DNA from: Arthrobacter sp. PAMC 25486
GTDB taxonomy: Bacteria; Actinomycetota; Actinomycetes; Actinomycetales; Micrococcaceae
Direction: 5' to 3'
NCBI RefSeq assembly: GCF_000785535.1
Contig: NZ_CP007595.1
Coordinates: 3,804,439 to 3,868,438, forward strand
DNA length: 64,000 nt
Shown: piece after piece, positions 51,070 to 58,332 of the stretch
Numbering within the stretch: the stretch's first letter is position 1
How the letters are laid out: each line of letters starts with the position of its first letter
Made by a program: the position numbers and the translations under genes
Notes under the pieces: model-generated
The model's database searches: none
What the model was told of the DNA's origin: nothing
The model's input: the letters and a program-made list of their open reading frames with translations, nothing else

Positions 51070-52577
51070 GTTTGTGCTCCCAACGTAGTGTTTGCCAGCT
51101 CTTCCAGCGCTTCTTTTCCGCTCCAGGACTGGCCCGCCGCAGCCAACGCGTCGGAAAGGTCCCTCGCCCAGCGCCGGACCACGGCCGGATCAGTGATGTT
51201 GTGCAGTTCGTACGGGTCATCCACCAGGTCGACGACAGACGTGCTGAGCCCTTCCCCCGCATGGAACCGGGCAATGAATTTGCCGGTGGCTGTCCGCAGC
51301 CCGCGGACATCGACGTCGTGTTCGTCGCGCGCGTAGTAAAAATACAGGGACGACGGCGTGCCCAGCGTCCCGGCTTGTCCCTCCTCGGGTGCCCCGTCAC
51401 CCTGGGTGAGAAGCGCGGGAGAGAGATCCTGCCCATGCATGTGTTCTGGAACGTCGCTACCAAGGCCCATGAGCCCTAAAAGTGTTGGGGCAATGTCCAC
51501 GCTGGAGATCCCCACCCGGTCCGCCGCAGCCGTGTCGAGGCGGTCGGGCCAGCGCAGAACAAAGGGGATCCGCATGGATTCCTCAAAGGGGACGTTTTTG
51601 TAGAGCAGGCCGTGGCTGCCCATTTGTTGGCCGTGGTCCGAGGTGAAAATGACAAGGGTGTCCTCCGCCAGTCCCAGGGACTCCAAGGTGGCAATCAGCC
51701 GCCCCACCTGCGCGTCGATGGCGGCGACGGCTGCGTAATAGAGGGGAGCTATGCTGGCGGCTTCCCGGCCTGTCGCGGAATCCAGGTCCACGTTGGGCCG
51801 GGTCAGCAGTTCCGCGGCTGAAAGCTGCCCGTAGCTGGTGTCGTAATCTGGCGGCAGCTGGTCGAAGGGCTGGTGCGGCGGGTTCCATGACACGGCCAGG
51901 GCAAAGGGCATTCGGCCAGGTGAGGTCTCACGTTCGGATCCGTCGGCGGCCTCGGCCACGGAAGTGCCGGCCCCGGCGGCCCCGGCCCCGGAAGTGCCGG
52001 CAGCTCGCTGCAGAAAGTCGATGGCGATGTCCGTCTCATGGGCGGCCGACCATCCGGTGACGTCAACGCGCTGGTGCCGTCCGGCGTGGGACGTCCAATA
52101 ATGAGGGGTGAGGTGCTCGTCGCAGCAGCCGTACGAGTACCAGAAGTCGAAACCGTGGCGGCGGTTCGGCGGGGACCAGGCATCCCAGTAGCGCCCGTCC
52201 TCGAGCGGGCCGGTGCCGTGGACGGCGTCCTCCGGAACTGGCGCCTCGAGGTGCCATTTGCCGATGTAGCCGGTGTTGTAGCCGGCATTGCGCAACACAG
52301 CAGCCCAGGACGGTGCATCCGGTCGGAGGCCAACGCCCCAGGTGGCAGTCTCGGAGTTGACGTTGTGGGTGACGCCGTTGGATGCGGGATACTGCCCGCT
52401 CATCATCATGGCCCGGTGCGGGCTGCACACCGGGTAGCTGCTGACCGCGTGGGTGAGCGACACGCCGTCGGACATCAGGGCATCCAGAAACGGGGTGGAA
52501 ACAGGGTCGCCGCCCGGCTCCAGGCACATGGCCCGGAACTGGTCGGCGACAATGAATAGCAGGTTGGGTGAGGACAC
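51066..52577 (-). CDS. Formylglycine-dependent sulfatase (type I), cytosolic
   Basis: GTG start at 52577, sharing one base with the permease stop; the frame extends to 52664 inside that gene. 503 aa, no signal peptide (VSSPNLLFIVADQFRAM). The sulfatase site is CSPHRAMMMSGQYP, with Cys51 in C-x-P-x-R but His where Ser or Ala is usual. Other blocks are YNTGYIGKWHLEAP, FTSDHGQQMGSHGLLYKN and a C-terminal PYELHNI. A Gly/Ala/Thr-rich insertion (about 195-225) is probably a surface loop. It differs clearly from the other sulfatase, so the two probably remove sulfate from different positions. Coupled to both neighbours by overlaps. Confidence 0.92.
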   Translation of the reverse strand: MSSPNLLFIVADQFRAMCLEPGGDPVSTPFLDALMSDGVSLTHAVSSYPVCSPHRAMMMSGQYPASNGVTHNVNSETATWGVGLRPDAPSWAAVLRNAGYNTGYIGKWHLEAPVPEDAVHGTGPLEDGRYWDAWSPPNRRHGFDFWYSYGCCDEHLTPHYWTSHAGRHQRVDVTGWSAAHETDIAIDFLQRAAGTSGAGAAGAGTSVAEAADGSERETSPGRMPFALAVSWNPPHQPFDQLPPDYDTSYGQLSAAELLTRPNVDLDSATGREAASIAPLYYAAVAAIDAQVGRLIATLESLGLAEDTLVIFTSDHGQQMGSHGLLYKNVPFEESMRIPFVLRWPDRLDTAAADRVGISSVDIAPTLLGLMGLGSDVPEHMHGQDLSPALLTQGDGAPEEGQAGTLGTPSSLYFYYARDEHDVDVRGLRTATGKFIARFHAGEGLSTSVVDLVDDPYELHNITDPAVVRRWARDLSDALAAAGQSWSGKEALEELANTTLGAQT

Positions 52578-53536
52578 TATTTGCCCATGCCCAGGGTCAG
52601 GCCCTCGGTGAGGCGCCGGCCCAGCCAGATATAGATGATCAGCATCGGCAGGACCACGATGCACAGGCCCGCGAACAACCCGCCCCAGTCGGCGCCGGAG
52701 TACGTCTGCTGCTGCACAAAGGAAATCAAGGCAACGGGCAGCGTGTACTTTTCGGTGGACTGGATCAGGGTCAGCGCCAGCAGCGTCTCGTTCCAGTGCG
52801 CAACCACCTGCAGGACAAACGCGGTCAGGATGCCGCCCTTGGCCAGCGGCAGCGTGATCTGGACGAAGGTGCGCAAGGCGGTGGCGCCGTCGAGTGCGGC
52901 GGCCTCCTCCATCTCCATGGGCAGGCTGCGGAAGAACGCGGTCAGCAGGAACACCGTGAACGGCATTGAACTGGCAATGTAGACCAGGTTCAGCCCGATC
53001 AGGCTGTCGGTCAGATACACCTTGTTGAGCATGACGAACAACGGGATCAAGATGACCTGTGCCGGGATGCCCAAGCCCAGAATGAAGTACAAGCTCAGCC
53101 CGTTGGTGAAACGGCTTTCCACCCGGGCGAGGTAGTACGCTGCGGGTGCGGCAAAGGCCACTGTCAAAAACGATGAAACGCCGGTGGTGATGACCGAGTT
53201 CCAGGTTGCCGTGGCAAAGTCGCTGACGGTCCAGGCGTTGACAAAGTTGGAGAAGTCAAGGGTTTCCGGCATGCCCCAGGGGCTGGCGAGGATGGATCGG
53301 GTGTCGCGGAACGCCTGCAACACCATCCACAACAGCATGCCGATGCTGATGGCGACAACAGCCCACAGCAGGACTACGCCAATGCTGCGGACGATGTTGC
53401 TTTCCGCGCGGAGGGCAGGGCTGACGCCGCGGTAGTTCTTGCTGCGCTTGGTGCTGTTCTTGCCGGGCCGGCCGGTGGAGCCGGGGCCTTGCGGCGTGCC
53501 CGCGGAAGTCTCTTCGGGTGCGGTGAGAGTAGACAT
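52577..53536 (-). CDS. Carbohydrate ABC transporter permease (MalG type)
   Basis: Start at ATG 53536 (MSTLTAPEE), with AAGGA seven bases upstream. 319 aa: a soluble, Thr/Gly-rich lead (1-40), six membrane helices, and the EAA loop MEMEEAAALDGATALRTFVQITLPLAKGG (shown in part as EEAAALDGATALRTF) that docks the ATPase. CUT1 family, taking up oligosaccharides. Neighbours are the second permease and solute-binding protein upstream and two sulfatases downstream. No ATPase gene is present, so it probably uses a shared MsiK-type ATPase encoded elsewhere, as in other actinobacteria. Confidence 0.93.
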   Translation of the reverse strand: MSTLTAPEETSAGTPQGPGSTGRPGKNSTKRSKNYRGVSPALRAESNIVRSIGVVLLWAVVAISIGMLLWMVLQAFRDTRSILASPWGMPETLDFSNFVNAWTVSDFATATWNSVITTGVSSFLTVAFAAPAAYYLARVESRFTNGLSLYFILGLGIPAQVILIPLFVMLNKVYLTDSLIGLNLVYIASSMPFTVFLLTAFFRSLPMEMEEAAALDGATALRTFVQITLPLAKGGILTAFVLQVVAHWNETLLALTLIQSTEKYTLPVALISFVQQQTYSGADWGGLFAGLCIVVLPMLIIYIWLGRRLTEGLTLGMGK

Positions 53537-53546
53537 GGGCTGATCC

Positions 53547-54503
53547 TTAGAATTCAACGGCGTCACGGCGCATGGCGCGGCGCAGGAACACCACGAGGAC
53601 GGAAACCAGAGCCAGGGAGATGATGGCGGAGGCGGTGGCCGCGCCGTAGGCTGGCGTGGACTGGCCGGAGAACGCGGTCACGTAGGTGTACACGGCAGTG
53701 GTCCAGCTTTGGGTGGGCGGAATGCCGGCACCGCTGCTGCCGCCGAAGACCCAGATGATCTCAAAGATCTTGACGGAGGAGATGGTCCACAACACGGCAC
53801 AGGTGCCGAACACGTCCCAGGTCAGGGGCAGGATCACATAGCGCAGGCGCTGCCAGGCATTGGCACCAGCCAGGGCGCAGTCCTCGTAGTAATACGGGGG
53901 AATGCGGTCGACGCCGGCCATCAAGATGGTGGTGAAGTAACCGGTGGTGGTGGCCACCAGGGTGGCCATGATCAGCGGGAAGATGTTGTCCTGGGCCAGC
54001 CAGGCTGGTGGTTCGGTGACACCAAAGGGCTTGAGCAAGGTGTTGACCATGCCGCCCGGGTTGAAGATGAACCCGGCCAGCACACCGAAGACCAGGGCGT
54101 TGATCAGGTGCGGGAAGAAAATGACGTTGCGGACAATTTTCTTGCCGGCCATATCACGCAGCACCAGGGTCATGGCGAAGGCCAGGATGAAGATGGCTGC
54201 ACCCACCACGAACAGCAGCAGCAACGTGTTGCCAAAAGACTTCATGAACAAGTCATCTTTGAAAACCATGATGTAGTTCTTGACGCCCACAAATTTCATG
54301 GTGCCTGCGCCCGCCCATTCATGCAGGCTGATCCAGGCTGCCCCAATGGCGGGAACAATGAAGAGGACGGTGTAGATGACAAAGGCGGGGCCGACGAAGG
54401 GCACCAGCAGCTTGCGCCGCTGACGGTCAATGCTGCTGCCGCCCTGCCCCCGCTCCGCGGCGGCTGCCGCGGAGCGGGAACGATGGGCTGTTGTGGCCGA
54501 CAT
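53547..54503 (-). CDS. Carbohydrate ABC transporter permease (MalF type)
   Basis: 318 aa. ATG 54503 overlaps the stop of the binding-protein gene by one base (TAATG). A basic lead (RSRSAAAAAERGQ) precedes six membrane helices (LLVPFVGPAFVIYTVLFIVPA first), with the docking loop YYYEDCALAGANAWQRLRYVILPL. CUT1-type inner-membrane channel subunit; forms a pair with the MalG-type permease encoded 10 bp downstream. Confidence 0.93.
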   Translation of the reverse strand: MSATTAHRSRSAAAAAERGQGGSSIDRQRRKLLVPFVGPAFVIYTVLFIVPAIGAAWISLHEWAGAGTMKFVGVKNYIMVFKDDLFMKSFGNTLLLLFVVGAAIFILAFAMTLVLRDMAGKKIVRNVIFFPHLINALVFGVLAGFIFNPGGMVNTLLKPFGVTEPPAWLAQDNIFPLIMATLVATTTGYFTTILMAGVDRIPPYYYEDCALAGANAWQRLRYVILPLTWDVFGTCAVLWTISSVKIFEIIWVFGGSSGAGIPPTQSWTTAVYTYVTAFSGQSTPAYGAATASAIISLALVSVLVVFLRRAMRRDAVEF

Positions 54504-55819
54504 TAGCTGTTGTCCTTCCAGTACTGAACGGTTGAGGACTTCATCTTTGCGACGAATTCTTCTGCGTTGATCTTGCCTAGGAACAGTTCGTCGTTGATGG
54601 GCCAGAGGATCTTTTCGACGTAGCCGGGGTGCGTGACACCATCATTTTGGAGGTAGATTTCATCGGCGCTGTCGATGGCGTTCTTGACGGTGGCGAGCTC
54701 AGGGGAGATGGCCACATCGGTGCGGATGGGCAATACCTTTGCATCGGTGCCGTAGGCGTCCTGGTATTCCTTCTTCAACATGAAGGCGGCGAGTTTCTGT
54801 GCCAGTTCAGGATTCTTGGCCTTCTGGGGGATGGCCCAACCAACAAAGTCGGCGCGTGCTGACGTTGGCTTCCCTGCAACGGGAGGGAAAGGGAATGAGG
54901 AGTACTTGAAGTCCTCCGCAGCGTAGGTGCCTGTCTCTGTGGGCAGCCATGAACCGTTGAACATCAGCTCCGCGCCACCGTTGGCCCACACCTGCTGCTG
55001 GGCCGGCCACTTGCTGGCGTTGTAACCCTTGATCAAGTAATCGCCTTGGACGATTTGCTCAACTTTCTTGGCCGCATCAAGGACCGTGGGGGAATCCCAG
55101 GCAGCACCTGTCTTGTCTGCAACCACCTTGGCGAAGGCGCCGGCACCATCGGTGCGCACCAGTGCGCTGGTGAACCACATGGAGTTGTAGCCGCCAATGT
55201 CACCGTCTGCGGCCAGGGGAACCTTGCCGTCAGCCTTGAACTTGTCCAGCAGGGCAATGAGCTCATCCCATGAAGCGGGGGGAGCGGTTTCCAACTCGGG
55301 GTTGGCAGCGGCGTCGTACCAGATGCCATCGGAGCTCAGGCTGTACGGCAGCATCCACGGCTCGCCATCTTCGCCCTTGATGTCGCTGACCTTGAGGTAC
55401 TTTTCCGGGATCAACTCGGAGACCTTGGTGCCCTCCACCTCACTGTCATAGGCGGCAGTCAACGCTAGTGCCTGGCCGGTGTTGCCCAGCACGGGGGCCA
55501 GCTTGGCGAACGGCCCATCCACGATGTCAGGGACGTTGTTGGTGTTCAGTGCCGGGACCAGCTTCTGGACATTGGAGCGTCCCTGCCACTGCACCTTGAC
55601 GGTGGAGCCGGTTTCTTTTTCAAAATCGGCAATGGCTTTTTCAATAACCAGCTGCTGCGGTTCGCCGACCTTCCACATGGACCAGTACGACAATGTACCG
55701 CCCTCTGTGCCGGATCCTGCGTCGGCGGGGGCCTTGGTGCCGCCGCCACAGGCGGAAAGTGCCAATGCTGCACCTGCCATTACTGCCAGTGTCCGTGCAA
55801 AACGGAATTTGGTTGTCAT
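54503..55819 (-). CDS. Sugar-binding lipoprotein of an ABC importer
   Basis: Start taken at ATG 55819 (MTTKFRF), nine bases downstream of a GTG; AAGGG lies at a usable distance. 438 aa: lipoprotein signal with lipobox LALSACGGG (Cys24), then a family-1 extracellular solute-binding fold (GTLSYWSMWKVGEPQQLVIEKA, VPDIVDGPFAKLAPVLG, WYDAAANPELETAPPASWDELI, GGAELMFNGSWLP). It captures an oligosaccharide outside the membrane and hands it to the two permeases encoded next. Its place opposite the lyase genes and before two sulfatases suggests an unsaturated, perhaps sulfated, disaccharide as ligand. First gene of the five-gene operon. Confidence 0.93.
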   Translation of the reverse strand: MTTKFRFARTLAVMAGAALALSACGGGTKAPADAGSGTEGGTLSYWSMWKVGEPQQLVIEKAIADFEKETGSTVKVQWQGRSNVQKLVPALNTNNVPDIVDGPFAKLAPVLGNTGQALALTAAYDSEVEGTKVSELIPEKYLKVSDIKGEDGEPWMLPYSLSSDGIWYDAAANPELETAPPASWDELIALLDKFKADGKVPLAADGDIGGYNSMWFTSALVRTDGAGAFAKVVADKTGAAWDSPTVLDAAKKVEQIVQGDYLIKGYNASKWPAQQQVWANGGAELMFNGSWLPTETGTYAAEDFKYSSFPFPPVAGKPTSARADFVGWAIPQKAKNPELAQKLAAFMLKKEYQDAYGTDAKVLPIRTDVAISPELATVKNAIDSADEIYLQNDGVTHPGYVEKILWPINDELFLGKINAEEFVAKMKSSTVQYWKDNS

Positions 55820-55865
55820 TGAGTACACCCTTGTTTCAAGTAGTTGTGCCGTGCATCACGGGTCA

Positions 55866-55879
55866 TTGAGAATACTCAA
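55866..55879. promoter_or_regulatory. Candidate operator TTGAG-N4-CTCAA
   Basis: A perfect 5-bp inverted repeat with 4-nt spacer in the 272-bp gap between the divergent transporter and GntR genes, 47 bp upstream of the transporter's ATG. A related AAGGAGTACTT stretch lies 20 bp further on. A plausible site for the adjacent GntR regulator. Confidence 0.35.
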
Positions 55880-56010
55880 ACAGGTGCGAAAGAGAGGATT
55901 CAAGGAGTACTTGGGAGTATCTTTGCGACGCGTTTGCGGATACCCTCAACAAAAATGGCAACCGCGGCCATATGATGCGCTGATTGGGTGAAATGGTACC
56001 TAAGACGAAA

Positions 56011-56043
56011 AGAGGAATTTTCCAAGTCCTTATGGATTCCTCT
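56011..56043. promoter_or_regulatory. Candidate operator AGAGGAAT-N17-ATTCCTCT
   Basis: An exact 8-bp inverted repeat 49 bp upstream of the GntR gene's TTG start, in the same divergent gap. It may serve autoregulation or be a second regulator site; the long spacer makes this tentative. Confidence 0.35.
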
Positions 56044-56091
56044 CCTAGGTCTTTGGCACACTCAAGCCATGCGACAGCATGAAAGGGAACC

Positions 56092-57252
56092 TTGAACAAG
56101 AAACCACTGGCAGGAAAGATCCGCGACACGGACTCCAGGGAGCTGAAATTCCAGGCACTGGCCGGAGATTTGCGCCGTGGCATCCTGGCCGGCACCTGGG
56201 CCGTGGGCGCCAAGCTGCCCACCGAGGCGCAGCTGGCGGCCGAGACCGGGTTGTCCCTCACCACGGTGCGTCGCGCCTATGAAGAGCTGGAACAGTCGCA
56301 GCTGGTGGTGCGCCGTCAGGGTGCCGGCAGCTTTGTCGCCGAGCGTCAGCCTGCCCGCCGACGTTCCCGTTTCACCGTGGGTGTGCTGCTGCCGGACACG
56401 CAGCTCTACTACCCGCGCGTGCTGCAGGGCATCGAGGAAACCCTTTCGGCGCAGGATGTCAGCCTGCGCCTGGCCACCTACAACTACCTGCCGGAGCGCG
56501 AGGATTCAAGCATCCAGTTCCTCATCGATGCCGGCGTGGACGGGCTGATTTTGGTGCCCACACTCACCGGAATCCCTGATCCGCAGCAGCGCGTGCGGGA
56601 GCTGAACTCGCTGAACGTCCCCGTGGTTTTGCTGGAACGCAGCCTCATGGATTTGGGCCCGGGAGACCGGACCGAGCATGTGTGTTCGGACCATCAAGGA
56701 GGCGCGTACGACGCCGTCACCCACCTGCGCGGCCTGGGCCACCGACACATTGCTCTCCTCACACGATCCAACACGCCCACTGCACCGGCCATCGAGGCCG
56801 GGTACGAGCGGGCCGCGGCCGACCTGGGCTTTGAACCCCTCGTGCTGAGGGCACTGAAGGCTGAGTGGGAGGCCGGGGCCGCGGAACAACTATTGCAGGA
56901 CGTCCTGGCAACCGGTGCGAGCGCTGCCCTGGTCTTTGGTGACAGGGAGGCGGCCTTGTTGGAGGGCGCGGCCCGGCGGGCAGGGGTGAGCATCCCCGCA
57001 GATCTGGCCCTGGTGTCCTACGACGACGAGCTGGCCGACCTGGCCGAAGTGCCGCTGACAGCGGTTTCCCCCGCAAAGCACCGCATGGGGAAGATGGCGG
57101 CGGAGATCCTGCTGCGCCGCCTCGTCGAGGGCGATGACTGCCCCGTCCACCAGGTCCGGCTGCGGCCGCGCCTGGTGGTGCGCGACTCCTGCGGGGCAAA
57201 GAACAGCGCTGAAAAAGGCGCCCACAAACTACAACAACGTTTACAGAAATGA
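56092..57252 (+). CDS. GntR-family regulator with LacI-type sugar-sensing domain
   Basis: TTG start at 56092, with AAAGGGA upstream. 386 aa: GntR winged helix residues 22-88 (LAGDLRRGILAGTWAVGAKLPTEAQLAAETGLSLTTVRRAYEELEQ in part), then a periplasmic-binding-like domain 95-365 (FTVGVLLPDTQLYYPRVLQGIEE, GLGHRHIALLTRS, DLALVSYDDELADLAEVPLTAV). This AraR-like layout senses a sugar or sugar acid in the cytosol. It is divergent from the transporter/sulfatase operon and 7 bp upstream of the oxidoreductase gene, so it is the likely repressor of the glycosaminoglycan locus. The inducer may be a lyase-derived disaccharide. Confidence 0.92.
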   Translation: MNKKPLAGKIRDTDSRELKFQALAGDLRRGILAGTWAVGAKLPTEAQLAAETGLSLTTVRRAYEELEQSQLVVRRQGAGSFVAERQPARRRSRFTVGVLLPDTQLYYPRVLQGIEETLSAQDVSLRLATYNYLPEREDSSIQFLIDAGVDGLILVPTLTGIPDPQQRVRELNSLNVPVVLLERSLMDLGPGDRTEHVCSDHQGGAYDAVTHLRGLGHRHIALLTRSNTPTAPAIEAGYERAAADLGFEPLVLRALKAEWEAGAAEQLLQDVLATGASAALVFGDREAALLEGAARRAGVSIPADLALVSYDDELADLAEVPLTAVSPAKHRMGKMAAEILLRRLVEGDDCPVHQVRLRPRLVVRDSCGAKNSAEKGAHKLQQRLQK

Positions 57253-57259
57253 GTGAATC

Positions 57260-58252
57260 ATGCGCTTGGGAATTATTGGGGCAGGTGCGGTCGCCGGACT
57301 TCATGCACAAGGAGCCGCCGACCTGCCAGGGCTGACCCTTGCCGCGGTATGCGATTTGAATGCGGACACGGCCGCGAAGGCTGCCGACCCCTGGGGTGCC
57401 GCCGTCTATACCGACTACCAGGAAATGCTGGCAGCGGGTGTGGTGGACGCGGTCGTCATCAACACACCCCACAGCCTGCACAAGGACATGGTGGTGGCTG
57501 CCGCCGCCCACGGCGTGCATGTGCTGGTGGAAAAGCCCATGGCCACAACGCTGGCGGACGCCCGGATCATGGAGGAGGCGTGCGCCGCGGCCGGTGTGGT
57601 CATGGTGGTGGGCATGATCCAGCACTTCATGGCTGAAAAGCTGGCGCTTCTTGCGGCGTTGGAATCCGGGGTGCTGGGCCGGGTGCTCATGATCCACGAC
57701 TACCGCAGCACCGACTACCGCCCCGGCTCCCGTCCCGACTGGTTCTTTGACAAGGCCGTCTCCGGCGGCGGAGCGTTCATCAACATTGGCGCACACTGCC
57801 TGGACCGGAGCTTGTGGATTGGTGGCGCCCCGGCCGTGCGAATTTCCTCGACCACCCTGAACCGTTTTGGCGCGCCTGTGGAGACCGACGGGACCATGGA
57901 ACTGTTGCTGGCCAACGGCGTCCAGCTGCGCATCGCCATTGTCTCCGACACCCCCGAGCACATCGATGAAATGCTCGTTGTGTGTGAGTTCGGTACCGTC
58001 ACCGTCGATCCGCGCCAGGGCACGTTCATGGAGGTCGACGGCGTCCGCACCGTGCTGCACACCCGATCGGCCCGGGACATCCAGGACGCGTTCACGGCGC
58101 AGCTGGCCGACTTCTTCGCGGCCGTGGACGGCGGTGTGGAGCCGGCCGTCAGCGGTGACCACGCCAAACATGTGGTGGAGCTGGTCCTGGCCGCCTATGA
58201 ATCCGCTGAGAGGGGGGCTCCGGTGGAGCTTTCCCCGGCACTGGCCCACTAA
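57260..58252 (+). CDS. Gfo/Idh/MocA-family oxidoreductase
   Basis: 330 aa. Rossmann motif LGIIGAGAVAGLHAQG at the start, EKPMATT (family Lys of EKP) near residue 92, and the second-domain segments DWFFDKAVSGGGAFINIGAHCLD with the catalytic His. These enzymes oxidise or reduce sugars or sugar acids with NAD(P), in the cytosol. It is co-transcribed with the GntR regulator and lies inside the polysaccharide locus, so it probably works on a uronic acid or amino-sugar product, but the step is unknown. A perfect 26-bp palindrome follows. Confidence 0.9.
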   Translation: MRLGIIGAGAVAGLHAQGAADLPGLTLAAVCDLNADTAAKAADPWGAAVYTDYQEMLAAGVVDAVVINTPHSLHKDMVVAAAAHGVHVLVEKPMATTLADARIMEEACAAAGVVMVVGMIQHFMAEKLALLAALESGVLGRVLMIHDYRSTDYRPGSRPDWFFDKAVSGGGAFINIGAHCLDRSLWIGGAPAVRISSTTLNRFGAPVETDGTMELLLANGVQLRIAIVSDTPEHIDEMLVVCEFGTVTVDPRQGTFMEVDGVRTVLHTRSARDIQDAFTAQLADFFAAVDGGVEPAVSGDHAKHVVELVLAAYESAERGAPVELSPALAH

Positions 58253-58258
58253 GTTCAC

Positions 58259-58311
58259 GCACGACGGCGGGGGGTCACCTTGGCTGCCAAGGTGACCCCC
58301 CGCCGTCGTGC
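58259..58311. terminator. Perfect 26-bp palindrome, GCACGACGGCGG copy 3
   Basis: 58259-58284 (GCACGACGGCGGGGGGTCAC...) is exactly complementary to 58286-58311, with a single-base loop. It lies between the convergent oxidoreductase and polysaccharide lyase genes, so it can stop both transcripts. Closely related to 40651-40693. Confidence 0.8.
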
Positions 58312-58332
58312 TGTGGCCGACGAGCTGCCGGC

